Assembly: GCF_900104095.1 (NCBI RefSeq)
Contig: NZ_FNJO01000002.1
Span: 496,001 to 560,000, forward strand
Length of the DNA stretch: 64,000 nucleotides
Direction of reading: 5' to 3'
Source of the DNA: Ralstonia sp. 25mfcol4.1
GTDB lineage: Bacteria > Pseudomonadota > Gammaproteobacteria > Burkholderiales > Burkholderiaceae
This document shows positions 35,366-44,292 of this stretch, in pieces. Each line of letters starts with the position of its first letter. Within the stretch, counting starts at the first letter, position 1. The notes under the pieces were generated by a model, which saw only the letters and a list, made by a program, of their open reading frames with translations, did no database searches and had not been told where the DNA came from. A program made the position numbers and the translations under genes.

Positions 35366-37840
35366 TCATTCATAGTGATCGTACGGGGACGTGGGCACCG
35401 GTCGCGCGGTCACGGGCTCGTAGCCCGGCACGTTCAGGCGCAGCATGTCCAGCGGATTGGAGCCGACTTTCGACAATCCGCGGAATTCCACCTGCAGGAA
35501 GACCCGGCCGGTGTATCCGTTCGTGGTGTTGCGGAAACGCTGGTACACGAAGCGGCCGACCCAGCAGTCGGCCGTGTATTCAAAGCCGGCCAGCGCATCC
35601 ACCAGCTGGTTGGCCGACTGGTCGTACGCCACGCGGCCAATGCCGTAGACGCGCTGGGTGATCGGCCACTGGCCCGAAACCTCGAACTGGTCGATCGCGG
35701 TATTGTCCGTGACCGAGGTGGGCCGGCGGTAGCGATAGCCCACATTAAGCAGCTTGCGCGACTCCGGACGCCACTGGAACGCCACGTTCGAGTAGTTGAC
35801 ACGGTTCTGGTCCGGATTCCACTGGATGCCCGCGTCAAGGTAGTAGCCGCGGAACAGCTGGATGGTCGTCGCGGCCAGCAGGTCCGAGTACGTCGGTTTG
35901 GTATCGTTCAGCGTGCCGCCAATCTGCACGCGCTGGCCGGTGAAGTCGATCCGTTGCGCAATCGTGCCGCGGAACCGCTCGACGCCGGTCTCGGATTCGA
36001 TCAGGCGGGTGGTCAGGCCCGCGGTCAGCTTGTTGTTGTCGGCAATCCGGTCATTACCGCTGAACGGGTTCTCGGTAAAGATCTGGCCATAGCTGAAGTC
36101 CGACTGTACGGTGTCGAACAGCGGAAACTGGCTTTGGTCGCGGAACGGCGTGTAGACGTAGAACAGGCGCGGTTCCAGCGTCTGTGTGTAGTTCACGCCG
36201 AACAGCCGGCTCAGGCCTGGCGCATCGCGCTCGAACGTCATGCCCGAATCGACGCTAACGGTCGGAATCGCACGGCTCAGCGTGTTGGACGCCCCGGTCG
36301 TGTTCGTGCCCGCGTCCATGTTGTACTGCGCCGCGTTGAAGATGACCTTCGGTGTCACATACCAGCCCGGCCGGATGATCGGATAGCTGATCGAAGGGTT
36401 GAAGTAGGCGCGGCTGCCTTCCGGTTGCTGGAATCCCGTCGACGTCAGCGGGATTTTGAACCGCGTGTAGTCGGTGTCCAGCGCAATATCGAATCCGCCC
36501 AGGTCATAGCGCGTGTATTTCGCATTGATCTGCGGCTCGCGCTCGTACGAAGGCTCGCTTGGACGGAGTGTCTGGAATTTTTGCACACGGGCCAGGAACG
36601 TCCAGTTCTGCCAGCCGTAGACCACACCGCCTTCCTGCGTGTACTGGCGCAGCGTGGACTGCGATACGGTACGTGTGAGGTCATCCGGGTACTGGTCATC
36701 CGAGACCTTGCTGACGTTGGCGTACGCCGTCATGCCCGGGATGATTCGCTGGCTGTGCTGGATCGAGTATGCCCAGCGGTCGCGTCCGGCCTTCTTGTCG
36801 TCTGGCAGGAATTCCGCGCGGATGCGGCCGCTGTAGCCATCGCCAAGGTAGCGGAAATCACCGCCCAGCTGCACCCCGCGCGACGACAGGATACGCGGAT
36901 ACACGGTCAGGTCGCGGTTAGGCGCCAGGTTGAAATAGTACGGGACGGTGATGTCCGCGCCCGACTTCGAGCTGTAGCCGAACAGCGGCGGCAGCACCCC
37001 GCTGCGGCGATCGTTGTTCAGCGGAAACGAGAACGCCGGTGCGGCTGCCACGGGTACGCCGAAGAAGTTCAGCACCCCGCCGTACGCCACCCCCACCTCG
37101 CGATCGCTATCGAGGTCGAGCTTGCGCGCGCTGAAATACCAGTCGGCATTGTCGGGCGAACAGGTCGTATAAGTCGCCTTCTTGAGCGTGCTGCGGTCCG
37201 GATCGATGAAGTCGATCCGCTCGGCGCTGCCCGATCCCCCGGTCTGGTTGAAATAGTAGTCCGGCGACAGCATGTAGCCTTCATTGGCCTGCACGCGCAG
37301 CTTCGCCTCCGGCCCGACGGCCAGCGTGCCGCTCTTGGACAAGCGCACGTTGCCCGTCGCGTGGGCCTCGTCGGTGTCCTGGTCGTAGGTCAGCTTGTCG
37401 CCCTTGACCACGCCGCCGTCGCGGCGCAGTTCGGCGTTGCCTTCGAGCTCGACGCCCTTCTCGTTGTACCCGGTCATCCGGTCGCCCGAGACATAAGCCG
37501 GCGCATTCGGATTCGAGGGCGTCGCCGAGGGCGTCACCCCCAGCGTGCTGCTGCCCGCATTGGCGGGCTGGGGCGGGGGTTCGGTCAGCCGCGGCACCAG
37601 CTCGCCTGCCTCGGGCGGCGGCGGCTCGGGCTCGGCAGCCTGGGTGACCACCGGCTCGATCATCTCGATATTGGGAATGGTGGACGCAGCGCCGTATTGC
37701 GCATGCGCGTTGACCGAAAGGCCGGCCATGGCCAGCACGAGCGGTCGCAGGGCGCTGGCGGGCACGCGGGCGCGGCGGGGCATGCCCTGGAGCGCAGGCG
37801 GTCGGGTGGCCGGATGATGCGGTTGTCGTTGTTCGGTCAT
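35366..37840 (-). CDS. lptD: LPS-assembly outer-membrane protein LptD
   Basis: An 824-residue outer-membrane LPS translocon component that works with LptE (E. coli 784). The start MTEQRQPHHP is followed by an extended, arginine-rich signal region ending NAHAQ (cut near residue 48), then a P/E-rich linker and the OstA/LptA-like jellyroll (DRMTGYNEKGVELEGNAELR) and the large C-terminal barrel. Only two cysteines remain (YTTCSPDN and TADCWVGR), enough for a single N-to-barrel disulphide where E. coli has two. The upstream open frame beyond the ATG is not family sequence. First gene of lptD-surA-pdxA-rsmA and divergent from amgK. Confidence 0.95.
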   Translation of the reverse strand: MTEQRQPHHPATRPPALQGMPRRARVPASALRPLVLAMAGLSVNAHAQYGAASTIPNIEMIEPVVTQAAEPEPPPPEAGELVPRLTEPPPQPANAGSSTLGVTPSATPSNPNAPAYVSGDRMTGYNEKGVELEGNAELRRDGGVVKGDKLTYDQDTDEAHATGNVRLSKSGTLAVGPEAKLRVQANEGYMLSPDYYFNQTGGSGSAERIDFIDPDRSTLKKATYTTCSPDNADWYFSARKLDLDSDREVGVAYGGVLNFFGVPVAAAPAFSFPLNNDRRSGVLPPLFGYSSKSGADITVPYYFNLAPNRDLTVYPRILSSRGVQLGGDFRYLGDGYSGRIRAEFLPDDKKAGRDRWAYSIQHSQRIIPGMTAYANVSKVSDDQYPDDLTRTVSQSTLRQYTQEGGVVYGWQNWTFLARVQKFQTLRPSEPSYEREPQINAKYTRYDLGGFDIALDTDYTRFKIPLTSTGFQQPEGSRAYFNPSISYPIIRPGWYVTPKVIFNAAQYNMDAGTNTTGASNTLSRAIPTVSVDSGMTFERDAPGLSRLFGVNYTQTLEPRLFYVYTPFRDQSQFPLFDTVQSDFSYGQIFTENPFSGNDRIADNNKLTAGLTTRLIESETGVERFRGTIAQRIDFTGQRVQIGGTLNDTKPTYSDLLAATTIQLFRGYYLDAGIQWNPDQNRVNYSNVAFQWRPESRKLLNVGYRYRRPTSVTDNTAIDQFEVSGQWPITQRVYGIGRVAYDQSANQLVDALAGFEYTADCWVGRFVYQRFRNTTNGYTGRVFLQVEFRGLSKVGSNPLDMLRLNVPGYEPVTARPVPTSPYDHYE

Positions 37841-38020
37841 GCAAACGGTTATCGGTCGGCTCGGCGGCGGGCGCTGCGCGGGGGCGTCGCAATGCGGCTC
37901 CCGCGCCCCCCAGCCCAATGCCGGAGCGGGCTGCGGGGCGACAAAGGCCCCTCCCGAGGGCCACCCGGCGCCCGGGTCTGGTCGGGTATTATACGGGGCA
38001 TCGTATTCTCCCTTTCCGGC

Positions 38021-39079
38021 ATGGCTGCACTTATTGACGACCCGGGTCACGACCCGCGTATCGAACAACTGAAATCGTGGGTTGCCGGACTCGGCACAAC
38101 CTGGTCGATCGACCCCGCCTCGTGCGCGCCGGCATCGGCCGACGCGAGCTTCCGCCGCTACTTCCGCGTGCGGACCGGCCATCCCGGGCATCCGACCGCC
38201 ATCGTGATGGACGCACCCCCGACCCATGAGGACTGCCGGCCCTTCATCCACGTGGCGAGGCTGTTCGGCGATGCCGGCGTGACGGTGCCCACCGTACTGG
38301 AACAGGATCTGGCGCAGGGTTTCCTGCTGCTGGCCGACCTGGGAAGCCAGACCTACCTGTCGCGCCTGGACGCCGCTTCGGCCCGTCCGCTGTATGGTGA
38401 CGCCGCCGCCGCACTGGTGCGTATCCAGCTGGCCACGCGCCCCGGCGAACTGCCGGCGTACGATCGCCCGCTGCTGCAGCGCGAACTGGACCTGTTCCCG
38501 CAGTGGTATGTGGCCAAACACCTCGGAGCCACGCTCGACGACCGCCAGCAGGCCGACCTGCGCGAGGTCTTCGACACAATCCTGGCCAACAACCTGGCCC
38601 AGCCGCAGGTCTACGTCCACCGCGACTACCACTCGCGCAACCTGATGGTGCTGCCCGAAGGCGCCACGGCGGGCGCCAATCCGGGCATCCTGGACTTCCA
38701 GGACGCCGTGATCGGCCCGATCACCTACGACGCGGTATCGCTCTGGCGCGACGCCTATATCGAATGGGAAGAAGAGCAGCAGCTCGACTGGCTGATCCGC
38801 TACTGGGAACAGGCACGCAGGGCGGGCCTGCCGGTGGCTGCCGATTTTGGCGATTTCTACCGCGATTTCGAATGGATGGGCCTGCAGCGCCACCTGAAGG
38901 TGCTGGGCATTTTCGCGCGCCTGTACCACCGCGACGGCAAGGACGGCTACCTGGCCGACATGCCGCTGGTGCTCAAGTACACGCGCAGCGTGGCGGGCCG
39001 CTATTCGGAAATGCGCAAGCTCGTGCGTCTGCTTGACGCCCTGGAAGGCACCGAGCGGCCCACCGGCCTGACGTTCTGA
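38021..39079 (+). CDS. amgK: N-acetylmuramate/N-acetylglucosamine kinase AmgK
   Basis: A 352-residue APH-fold kinase. The catalytic loop VYVHRDYHSRNLM and metal motif ILDFQDAVIGPITYD are intact; RRYFRV and DAPPTHEDCRPF in the N-lobe match AmgK. In Pseudomonas putida AmgK phosphorylates MurNAc at C1 and MurU then makes UDP-MurNAc, bypassing fosfomycin-sensitive de novo synthesis. Here murU is three genes downstream with azlCD in between. The frame is open far upstream, but the ATG at 38021 gives the expected start and lies 180 bases from divergent lptD. Confidence 0.88.
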   Translation: MAALIDDPGHDPRIEQLKSWVAGLGTTWSIDPASCAPASADASFRRYFRVRTGHPGHPTAIVMDAPPTHEDCRPFIHVARLFGDAGVTVPTVLEQDLAQGFLLLADLGSQTYLSRLDAASARPLYGDAAAALVRIQLATRPGELPAYDRPLLQRELDLFPQWYVAKHLGATLDDRQQADLREVFDTILANNLAQPQVYVHRDYHSRNLMVLPEGATAGANPGILDFQDAVIGPITYDAVSLWRDAYIEWEEEQQLDWLIRYWEQARRAGLPVAADFGDFYRDFEWMGLQRHLKVLGIFARLYHRDGKDGYLADMPLVLKYTRSVAGRYSEMRKLVRLLDALEGTERPTGLTF

Positions 39080-39081
39080 AC

Positions 39082-39855
39082 GTGGCCGCGCCTGTTGAAA
39101 CGCCCCCGGACTCCTCCATCACGCGCCGCGGCGAGTGGTGGGCCGGTGTCTGCGCGCTGGCGCCGATGCTGCTGGGCGTGGTGCCGTTCGGGTTGATCTA
39201 CGGCGTGCTGGCCGTCAACGCCGGCATGCCGGCCGGGCTGGCCTGCGCGATGAGTGCCATTGTCTTCGGCGGCGCGTCGCAGATGATCCTGACCCAGCTG
39301 TGGTCCGCCGGCACCCCGGCCCTGATCATCGCGTTCACGGTGGCCATGGTCAACCTGCGTCATGCGCTGTATTCGGCCACCATCGCGCCGTCGCTGGCGC
39401 CGCTGCCCCGCCGCTGGAAAGCCCTGGTGGCCTACCTGCTGACCGACGAGGCATTTGCCGCGATGACGCGGCGCCTCGGCGATACCGGCCCGCGTGCCCG
39501 CTACCGCCACTGGTTCTACTTTGGCGCCGGCATCGCGCTGTGGTCGAGCTGGCAGTTGTCGACACTGGCCGGCGTGCTGGTGGGCGCCCAGGTGCCGCGC
39601 GACTGGCCGCTCGATTTCTTCCTGCCGCTGACCTTCATCGCGATCATCGTGCCGAACCTCAAGCACCGCGCACAGGTGGCGGCGGCGCTCGTGGCAACCG
39701 CGCTGGCCGTGGCCTGCTACACGATGCCGCACAAGCTCGGCATCATGGTGGCGGCGCTGGGCGGCATTGCCGCGGGTATGCTGCTGCTCGAACGCAACCG
39801 TCGCGGCGGGCAGCATGCCGCCGCAGCGCCCGACAGCAAGGAGCACGTGGCATGA
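39082..39855 (+). CDS. azlC: AzlC-type branched-chain amino acid exporter subunit
   Basis: A 257-residue inner-membrane protein starting at GTG two bases after amgK. GEWWAGVCALAPMLLGVVPF and FGGASQMILTQLWSAGTPAL are AzlC signatures; seven to eight membrane helices are expected. AzlC works with AzlD to export branched-chain amino acids and their analogues. The stop overlaps the azlD ATG (ATGA). Confidence 0.88.
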   Translation: MAAPVETPPDSSITRRGEWWAGVCALAPMLLGVVPFGLIYGVLAVNAGMPAGLACAMSAIVFGGASQMILTQLWSAGTPALIIAFTVAMVNLRHALYSATIAPSLAPLPRRWKALVAYLLTDEAFAAMTRRLGDTGPRARYRHWFYFGAGIALWSSWQLSTLAGVLVGAQVPRDWPLDFFLPLTFIAIIVPNLKHRAQVAAALVATALAVACYTMPHKLGIMVAALGGIAAGMLLLERNRRGGQHAAAAPDSKEHVA

Positions 39856-40175
39856 GTTCGCTGACCCTGCTGTGGGTGTTCCTGGGCGCGGGCCTTGCCA
39901 CTTACCTGATCCGGCTGTCGTTCATCGCCGTGGAAGGCCGCGTGCGCCTGCCGCCGTGGTTCCGCACCGCGCTGCAGTTCGTGCCGGCCGCCATGCTGTC
40001 CGCGCTGATCGCGCCCGACCTGCTGATGCACGACGGCGCGGTGTACCTGAGTCCCTACAACACCCGCCTGATGGCTGGCCTGGTGGCCATCGTCGTGGCG
40101 GCCCGCACCCGCAGCGTGGGCTGGACGATTGCCAGCGGCATGGCCACGCTGATCGGCCTGGAGACCCTGTTTTGA
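39852..40175 (+). CDS. azlD: AzlD-type branched-chain amino acid exporter subunit
   Basis: A 107-residue protein with four membrane helices (for example LTLLWVFLGAGLATYLIRLS with the family arginine, and FVPAAMLSALIAPDLL). It is the small partner of AzlC and overlaps it by four bases. Its stop overlaps the TTG start of murU (TTGA), so all four genes amgK-azlC-azlD-murU appear translationally coupled. Confidence 0.88.
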   Translation: MSSLTLLWVFLGAGLATYLIRLSFIAVEGRVRLPPWFRTALQFVPAAMLSALIAPDLLMHDGAVYLSPYNTRLMAGLVAIVVAARTRSVGWTIASGMATLIGLETLF

Positions 40176-40882
40176 AAGCGATGATTTTTGCCGCCGGGCG
40201 CGGCGACCGCATGCGCCCGCTGACCGATACCACGCCCAAGCCGCTGCTGGCCGTGGGCGGCAAGCCGCTGATCGTCTGGCAGATCGAGGCGCTGGCCCGC
40301 GCCGGGTTCCGCGACATCGTCATCAACCATGCCTGGCTGGGCGACAGGCTCGAAGCGGCGCTTGGCGATGGGCGGCAGTTCGGCGTGCGTATCCACTGGT
40401 CTGCGGAAGGCACCGCGCTGGAAACCGCGGGCGGTATCGCCCACGCGCTGCCGCTGCTGACCGCCAATGGCGGCGACGGGGTCTTCCTGGCCGTGTCGGG
40501 CGACATCTTCTGCGATTTCGACTACCGGCGGCTGCTGCCGCGCACCCGTGCCATGGCGGCCGCCGCGCGCCCCCAGATGCATCTGGTGATGGTGCCCAAC
40601 CCGCCCTTCCATCCGCACGGCGACTTCGTGCTGGGCGATGACGGCCACCTGCGCATGCCTGCCGACGGCGTGGCCGGACAGGCGCTGACCTTCGGCAATA
40701 TCGGGCTCTACGACACGCGCCTTTTCCGCGATGTCGCGCCGGGCCAGAAGGTGGCCATGTCGCCGTATTACCGCGACGCGATCCGCCAGGGTACGGCAAC
40801 CGGCGAACGCTTCGATGGCCGCTGGGAAAACGTCGGCACCCCCGAGCAGCTGGCTGCCCTGGACCGCGCGCTGCGCGCCTGA
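40172..40882 (+). CDS. murU: N-acetylmuramate-1-phosphate uridylyltransferase MurU
   Basis: A 236-residue nucleotidyltransferase with the signature FAAGRGDRMRPLTDTTPKPL and the metal motif VSGDIFCDFDY. The start is TTG (TTG AAA GCG ATG), which restores the family opening MKAMIFAAG; the internal ATG three codons later is the alternative. Together with AmgK it would convert MurNAc to UDP-MurNAc. A mannose-1-phosphate guanylyltransferase-like role is the generic alternative, but the amgK operon supports MurU. Confidence 0.87.
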   Translation: MKAMIFAAGRGDRMRPLTDTTPKPLLAVGGKPLIVWQIEALARAGFRDIVINHAWLGDRLEAALGDGRQFGVRIHWSAEGTALETAGGIAHALPLLTANGGDGVFLAVSGDIFCDFDYRRLLPRTRAMAAAARPQMHLVMVPNPPFHPHGDFVLGDDGHLRMPADGVAGQALTFGNIGLYDTRLFRDVAPGQKVAMSPYYRDAIRQGTATGERFDGRWENVGTPEQLAALDRALRA

Positions 40883-41007
40883 ACGTCCGGATTCGCACGG
40901 CGCGCACCGTGTTGCAGCCTTTCAAGCGCCTTTCAGATCGCATGTCGCGCCCGTATCGCGCGCCGTCGGGTTTAGAATCGGCACATTCCCCTCACCGGCT
41001 TCCTTCC

Positions 41008-42405
41008 ATGTCCGCACCCGATTCCGCTCTCCTTGGCGCGTGCCGCGACCGCCGTGCCCGTGTGCTGCAACACCTGCGCGCCCATGGCGGCGGCGTGGCC
41101 ATCGTGCCGACCGCGCCGGAAGCCATGCGCAACCGCGACAGCGACTATCCATACCGGCACGACAGCTATTTCTATTACCTGACCGGCTTCACCGAGCCCG
41201 AGGCCGTGCTCGTGCTCGTGGCCGGCGCAACGGGCGAAGGCGGCGACCGGAGCATCCTGTTCTGCCGTCCGAAGCATGAAGAGCGCGAGATCTGGGACGG
41301 CTTCCGCTTTGGCCCGGAAAGTGCCCGCGCGACCTTCGGCTTCGACGAGGCCCATTCGGTCGAAGAGATCGACAAGCTGCTGCCGCCGCTGCTGGCCAAC
41401 CGCGCGCAACTGGCCTATCCGCTGGGCGCCACCGCCGACATCGACGCGAACGTGCGCCGCTGGCTCGACGCCGTGCGCATGCAAGGCCGCGCCGGCGTGT
41501 CGTCGCCATCGGTGGCCGTGGATGTGCGCACGCTGCTCGACGAAATGCGTCTGTTCAAGGATGCCGGAGAAATCGCCACGATGCGCCGCGCCGCCGAGAT
41601 TTCGGCCCAGGCGCATGTGCGGGCCATGCGCACGTCGCGTGCCGGGCTGCGCGAATTCCACCTGGAAGCCGAACTACTCTACGAATTCCGCCGGCATGGC
41701 GCGCAGAGCGTGGCCTACAACTCTATCGTGGCGGCCGGTCCCAATGCCTGCGTGCTGCACTATCGCGCCGGTCCGGCCGAACTGCGCGATGGCGACCTGT
41801 GCCTGATCGACGCCGGCTGCGAACTGGACGGCTACGCGTCCGACATCACGCGCACCTTTCCGGTGTCAGGCCGCTTTACGCCCGCCCAGCGCGAACTGTA
41901 TGACCTGGTGCTGGCCGCGCAGGATGCCGCCATCGCCGAGACACGCGCCGGCGTGCCCTACAACGTGCCGCACGACGCGGCGGTGAAGGTGCTCGCGCAG
42001 GGCATGCTCGACACGGGCCTGCTCGACCGCAACAAGGAAGGCACGCTCGATGACGTGCTGGCCAGCGGCAGCTATCGCCGCTTCTACATGCACCGCACGG
42101 GCCACTGGCTCGGCATGGACGTGCACGACGTGGGCGAGTATCGCGTGCCCGGCCCGCTGCCGGCCGGCCAGGAGGGCGAACGCCCGTGGCGTCCGCTGGA
42201 ACCGGGCATGGTGCTGACCATCGAGCCGGGCATCTACGTGCGCCCGGCCGAAGACGTGCCCGAACGCTACTGGCATATCGGCATCCGCATCGAGGATGAC
42301 GCCGTGGTGACCTCGGGTGAATGTGAACTGATTACGCGCGGCGTGCCGGTAAAGGCCGACGACATCGAGGCACTGATGCGCGGCAATGGAGAATCGTCGC
42401 GATGA
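41008..42405 (+). CDS. pepP: Xaa-Pro aminopeptidase PepP
   Basis: A 465-residue M24 metallopeptidase releasing N-terminal residues before proline. The N-terminal creatinase-like domain includes SDYPYRHDSYFYYLTGFTEP. The dinuclear metal site uses two Asp in LIDAGCELDGYASDITRTFP, His in MHRTGHWLGMDVHD, and Glu in LTIEPGIYV and GIRIEDD; all are present. TAGAAT at 40973-40978 is a likely -10. The ATG at 41008 gives the family start; its stop overlaps the next gene (ATGA). Confidence 0.95.
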   Translation: MSAPDSALLGACRDRRARVLQHLRAHGGGVAIVPTAPEAMRNRDSDYPYRHDSYFYYLTGFTEPEAVLVLVAGATGEGGDRSILFCRPKHEEREIWDGFRFGPESARATFGFDEAHSVEEIDKLLPPLLANRAQLAYPLGATADIDANVRRWLDAVRMQGRAGVSSPSVAVDVRTLLDEMRLFKDAGEIATMRRAAEISAQAHVRAMRTSRAGLREFHLEAELLYEFRRHGAQSVAYNSIVAAGPNACVLHYRAGPAELRDGDLCLIDAGCELDGYASDITRTFPVSGRFTPAQRELYDLVLAAQDAAIAETRAGVPYNVPHDAAVKVLAQGMLDTGLLDRNKEGTLDDVLASGSYRRFYMHRTGHWLGMDVHDVGEYRVPGPLPAGQEGERPWRPLEPGMVLTIEPGIYVRPAEDVPERYWHIGIRIEDDAVVTSGECELITRGVPVKADDIEALMRGNGESSR

Positions 42406-42866
42406 AGGCGTTGTTGAGCAAGCTGTTTGGCGTGGGCGTACCGAAGCACCGGAGCACCGTCCACCCCGTGGACCCAAACCAGCCATTCGTGGTGAACCTG
42501 TATGACGACCGACTGGTCGTGCACCGCCCGGATGGCCAGCGCGAAGAGCTGGCGTGGGACGGGCTGGAACGCGTGGTAGTGCGCGTGTCCGACCGCGCGC
42601 CCTGGGCAGGCACGCCCTGGCTGATCCTGGCCGGGGACGCCGACAGCCAGCAGGGCTGTGTGGTGCCGATGACCGCGGCCAACCACGACGCGCTGATCGA
42701 ACGGCTGCAGCAACTGCCGGGCTTCAGCCAGCAGAAGCTCGACAACGCGATGCGCGACGCCGCTGCCGGCAAGTCGCGCACCGACGCGAACCTGTGGAAG
42801 CGCGGCGCGGCCGAGGTGGCGCCCGTGCAGGAGGAAGCCCGCCATGACACAAGCGGCCAGCCCTGA
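42402..42866 (+). CDS. Conserved small protein of unknown function downstream of pepP
   Basis: A 154-residue soluble protein without signal peptide. The core (about 28-115) predicts beta strands followed by a helix: FVVNLYDDRLVVHRPDGQRE and GLERVVVRVSDRAPWAGTPW, then QQGCVVPMTAANHDALIERL. The tail is charged. No family recognised. It is sandwiched by two overlaps (4 bases with pepP, 23 bases with the hydroxylase gene), so its expression is tied to both. A link to either is only inferred from coupling. Confidence 0.85.
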   Translation: MKALLSKLFGVGVPKHRSTVHPVDPNQPFVVNLYDDRLVVHRPDGQREELAWDGLERVVVRVSDRAPWAGTPWLILAGDADSQQGCVVPMTAANHDALIERLQQLPGFSQQKLDNAMRDAAAGKSRTDANLWKRGAAEVAPVQEEARHDTSGQP

Positions 42867-44118
42867 CACTGCCGGTGCGGCACCGGTGACGGACCCCGAG
42901 CCGCGCGATATTGCCATCGTCGGCGGCGGGCCGGTGGGCCTGGCGCTGGCCTGCCAGCTGCTGCGTACGACGCCCTGGCGGATGACGCTGATCGACGCGG
43001 CCACGCCGGCCCGCGCGGCGCGCGATCCACGCGCCATCGCGCTGTCGCACGGCAGCCGCCAGTTGCTGGAGCAGATTGGCGCCTGGCCAGTGCCCGCGCA
43101 ACCGATCGAGCACATTCACGTGTCGCAGCGCGGCCGTTTCGGCCATGTGAAGCTGCATCACGACGACTATGGCGTGCCGGCACTGGGCCACGTGGTCAAG
43201 TACGGCGACCTGTGCCTGACGCTGGAACGCGCGCTTGCCCGTGCCGCCGACGCCGCGCCGGGCCGCCTCGAACGCGTTTTCGAGACCCGCATCGAGCATA
43301 TCGACCAGGACGGCGACCGGGGCGACCGCAGTGGCTCCGACCTCGTGCGGCTGCGCGGCACCACCCATGTCGACCACGATGGGCTGCCGGTGACTTATGC
43401 GGCACGTATCGCCATCCAGGCCGAAGGGGGACTGTTCCACCAGCAGGTGCAGCGCCAGTCGCGCACTACCCATGCCCCACGGCGGCGCGACTATGGCCAG
43501 ACGGCCATCATTGGCCATGTCACCTGTTCGCAGGCGCAGCCGGGTTGGGCCTGGGAACGCTTTACCGACGAAGGGCCGCTGGCGCTGCTGCCGCACGAGG
43601 ATCATGGCGTGCCAGGTTACGCGCTGGTCTGGTGCTGCGCGCCGGAACAGGCGCAGCGACGCCTGGCGCTGTCCGACGCCGAGTTCGCCGAGGAACTGGG
43701 GCGGGCCTTCGGCACGCGCCTTGGCCGCTTCGCGCTGGTGGGCAAGCGGCACGCCTTCCCGCTGGGACTCAATGCCGCGCCTGTGACCGTCAGCGGCCGG
43801 ATGGTGGCCGTTGGCAATGCGGCGCAAACATTACATCCGGTAGCCGGCCAGGGCCTGAACCTTGGGCTGCGCGATGCCTTTGCGCTGGCCGACTCACTAC
43901 GGGCCGGCTGCACGCCGCAGGCCTTGCAGACATTTGCCAGTCGCCACCGGCTGGACCGCGCCATGACGATCGGTATTACCGATCTGCTGCCTCGCGTGTT
44001 CGGTATCGGCGGCCCGCTGGCGGCTCATGCGCGCGGCGCGTCGCTGGCCGCCCTGGCCTGCGTGGCCCCGCTCAAGCATGCGCTGGCCCGGCAAATGATG
44101 TTCGGGGCACGCCGGTAG
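42844..44118 (+). CDS. FAD-dependent UbiH/UbiF/VisC-family hydroxylase
   Basis: A 424-residue flavin monooxygenase of the ubiquinone hydroxylase family. The Rossmann FAD motif is IAIVGGGPVGLALACQLL, the second motif around RAIALSHGSRQLLEQIG, and the C-terminal FAD-ribityl motif VAVGNAAQTLHPVAGQGLNL. The last has N in place of the usual GDAAH Asp. Which ring position it hydroxylates cannot be decided. It begins inside the preceding gene, and dusB follows after 174 bases with its own promoter-like TAAAAT (44195-44200). Confidence 0.9.
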   Translation: MTQAASPDTAGAAPVTDPEPRDIAIVGGGPVGLALACQLLRTTPWRMTLIDAATPARAARDPRAIALSHGSRQLLEQIGAWPVPAQPIEHIHVSQRGRFGHVKLHHDDYGVPALGHVVKYGDLCLTLERALARAADAAPGRLERVFETRIEHIDQDGDRGDRSGSDLVRLRGTTHVDHDGLPVTYAARIAIQAEGGLFHQQVQRQSRTTHAPRRRDYGQTAIIGHVTCSQAQPGWAWERFTDEGPLALLPHEDHGVPGYALVWCCAPEQAQRRLALSDAEFAEELGRAFGTRLGRFALVGKRHAFPLGLNAAPVTVSGRMVAVGNAAQTLHPVAGQGLNLGLRDAFALADSLRAGCTPQALQTFASRHRLDRAMTIGITDLLPRVFGIGGPLAAHARGASLAALACVAPLKHALARQMMFGARR

Positions 44119-44292
44119 CGCCACTGGTGGGGGGCGACGCCCTCCCATTCCACGATATTTGCTCATTTATTGGGCAACCGTACCAGTTTGGCGGTAAAAT
44201 CCCGGCCTCGCCCATGACCCCGACCACGCCGACAGCTGTTCCGGCAGGGGCATGTTTTTGCCAGTCCCCAGCCAGATTCCAGCGTCGTCACC

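Noticed and set aside
33845..38020. Very long plus-strand frame (over 1,300 codons) leading into amgK
   Set aside because: It runs antisense through surA and lptD, whose coding is certain. AmgK proper starts at the ATG at 38021.
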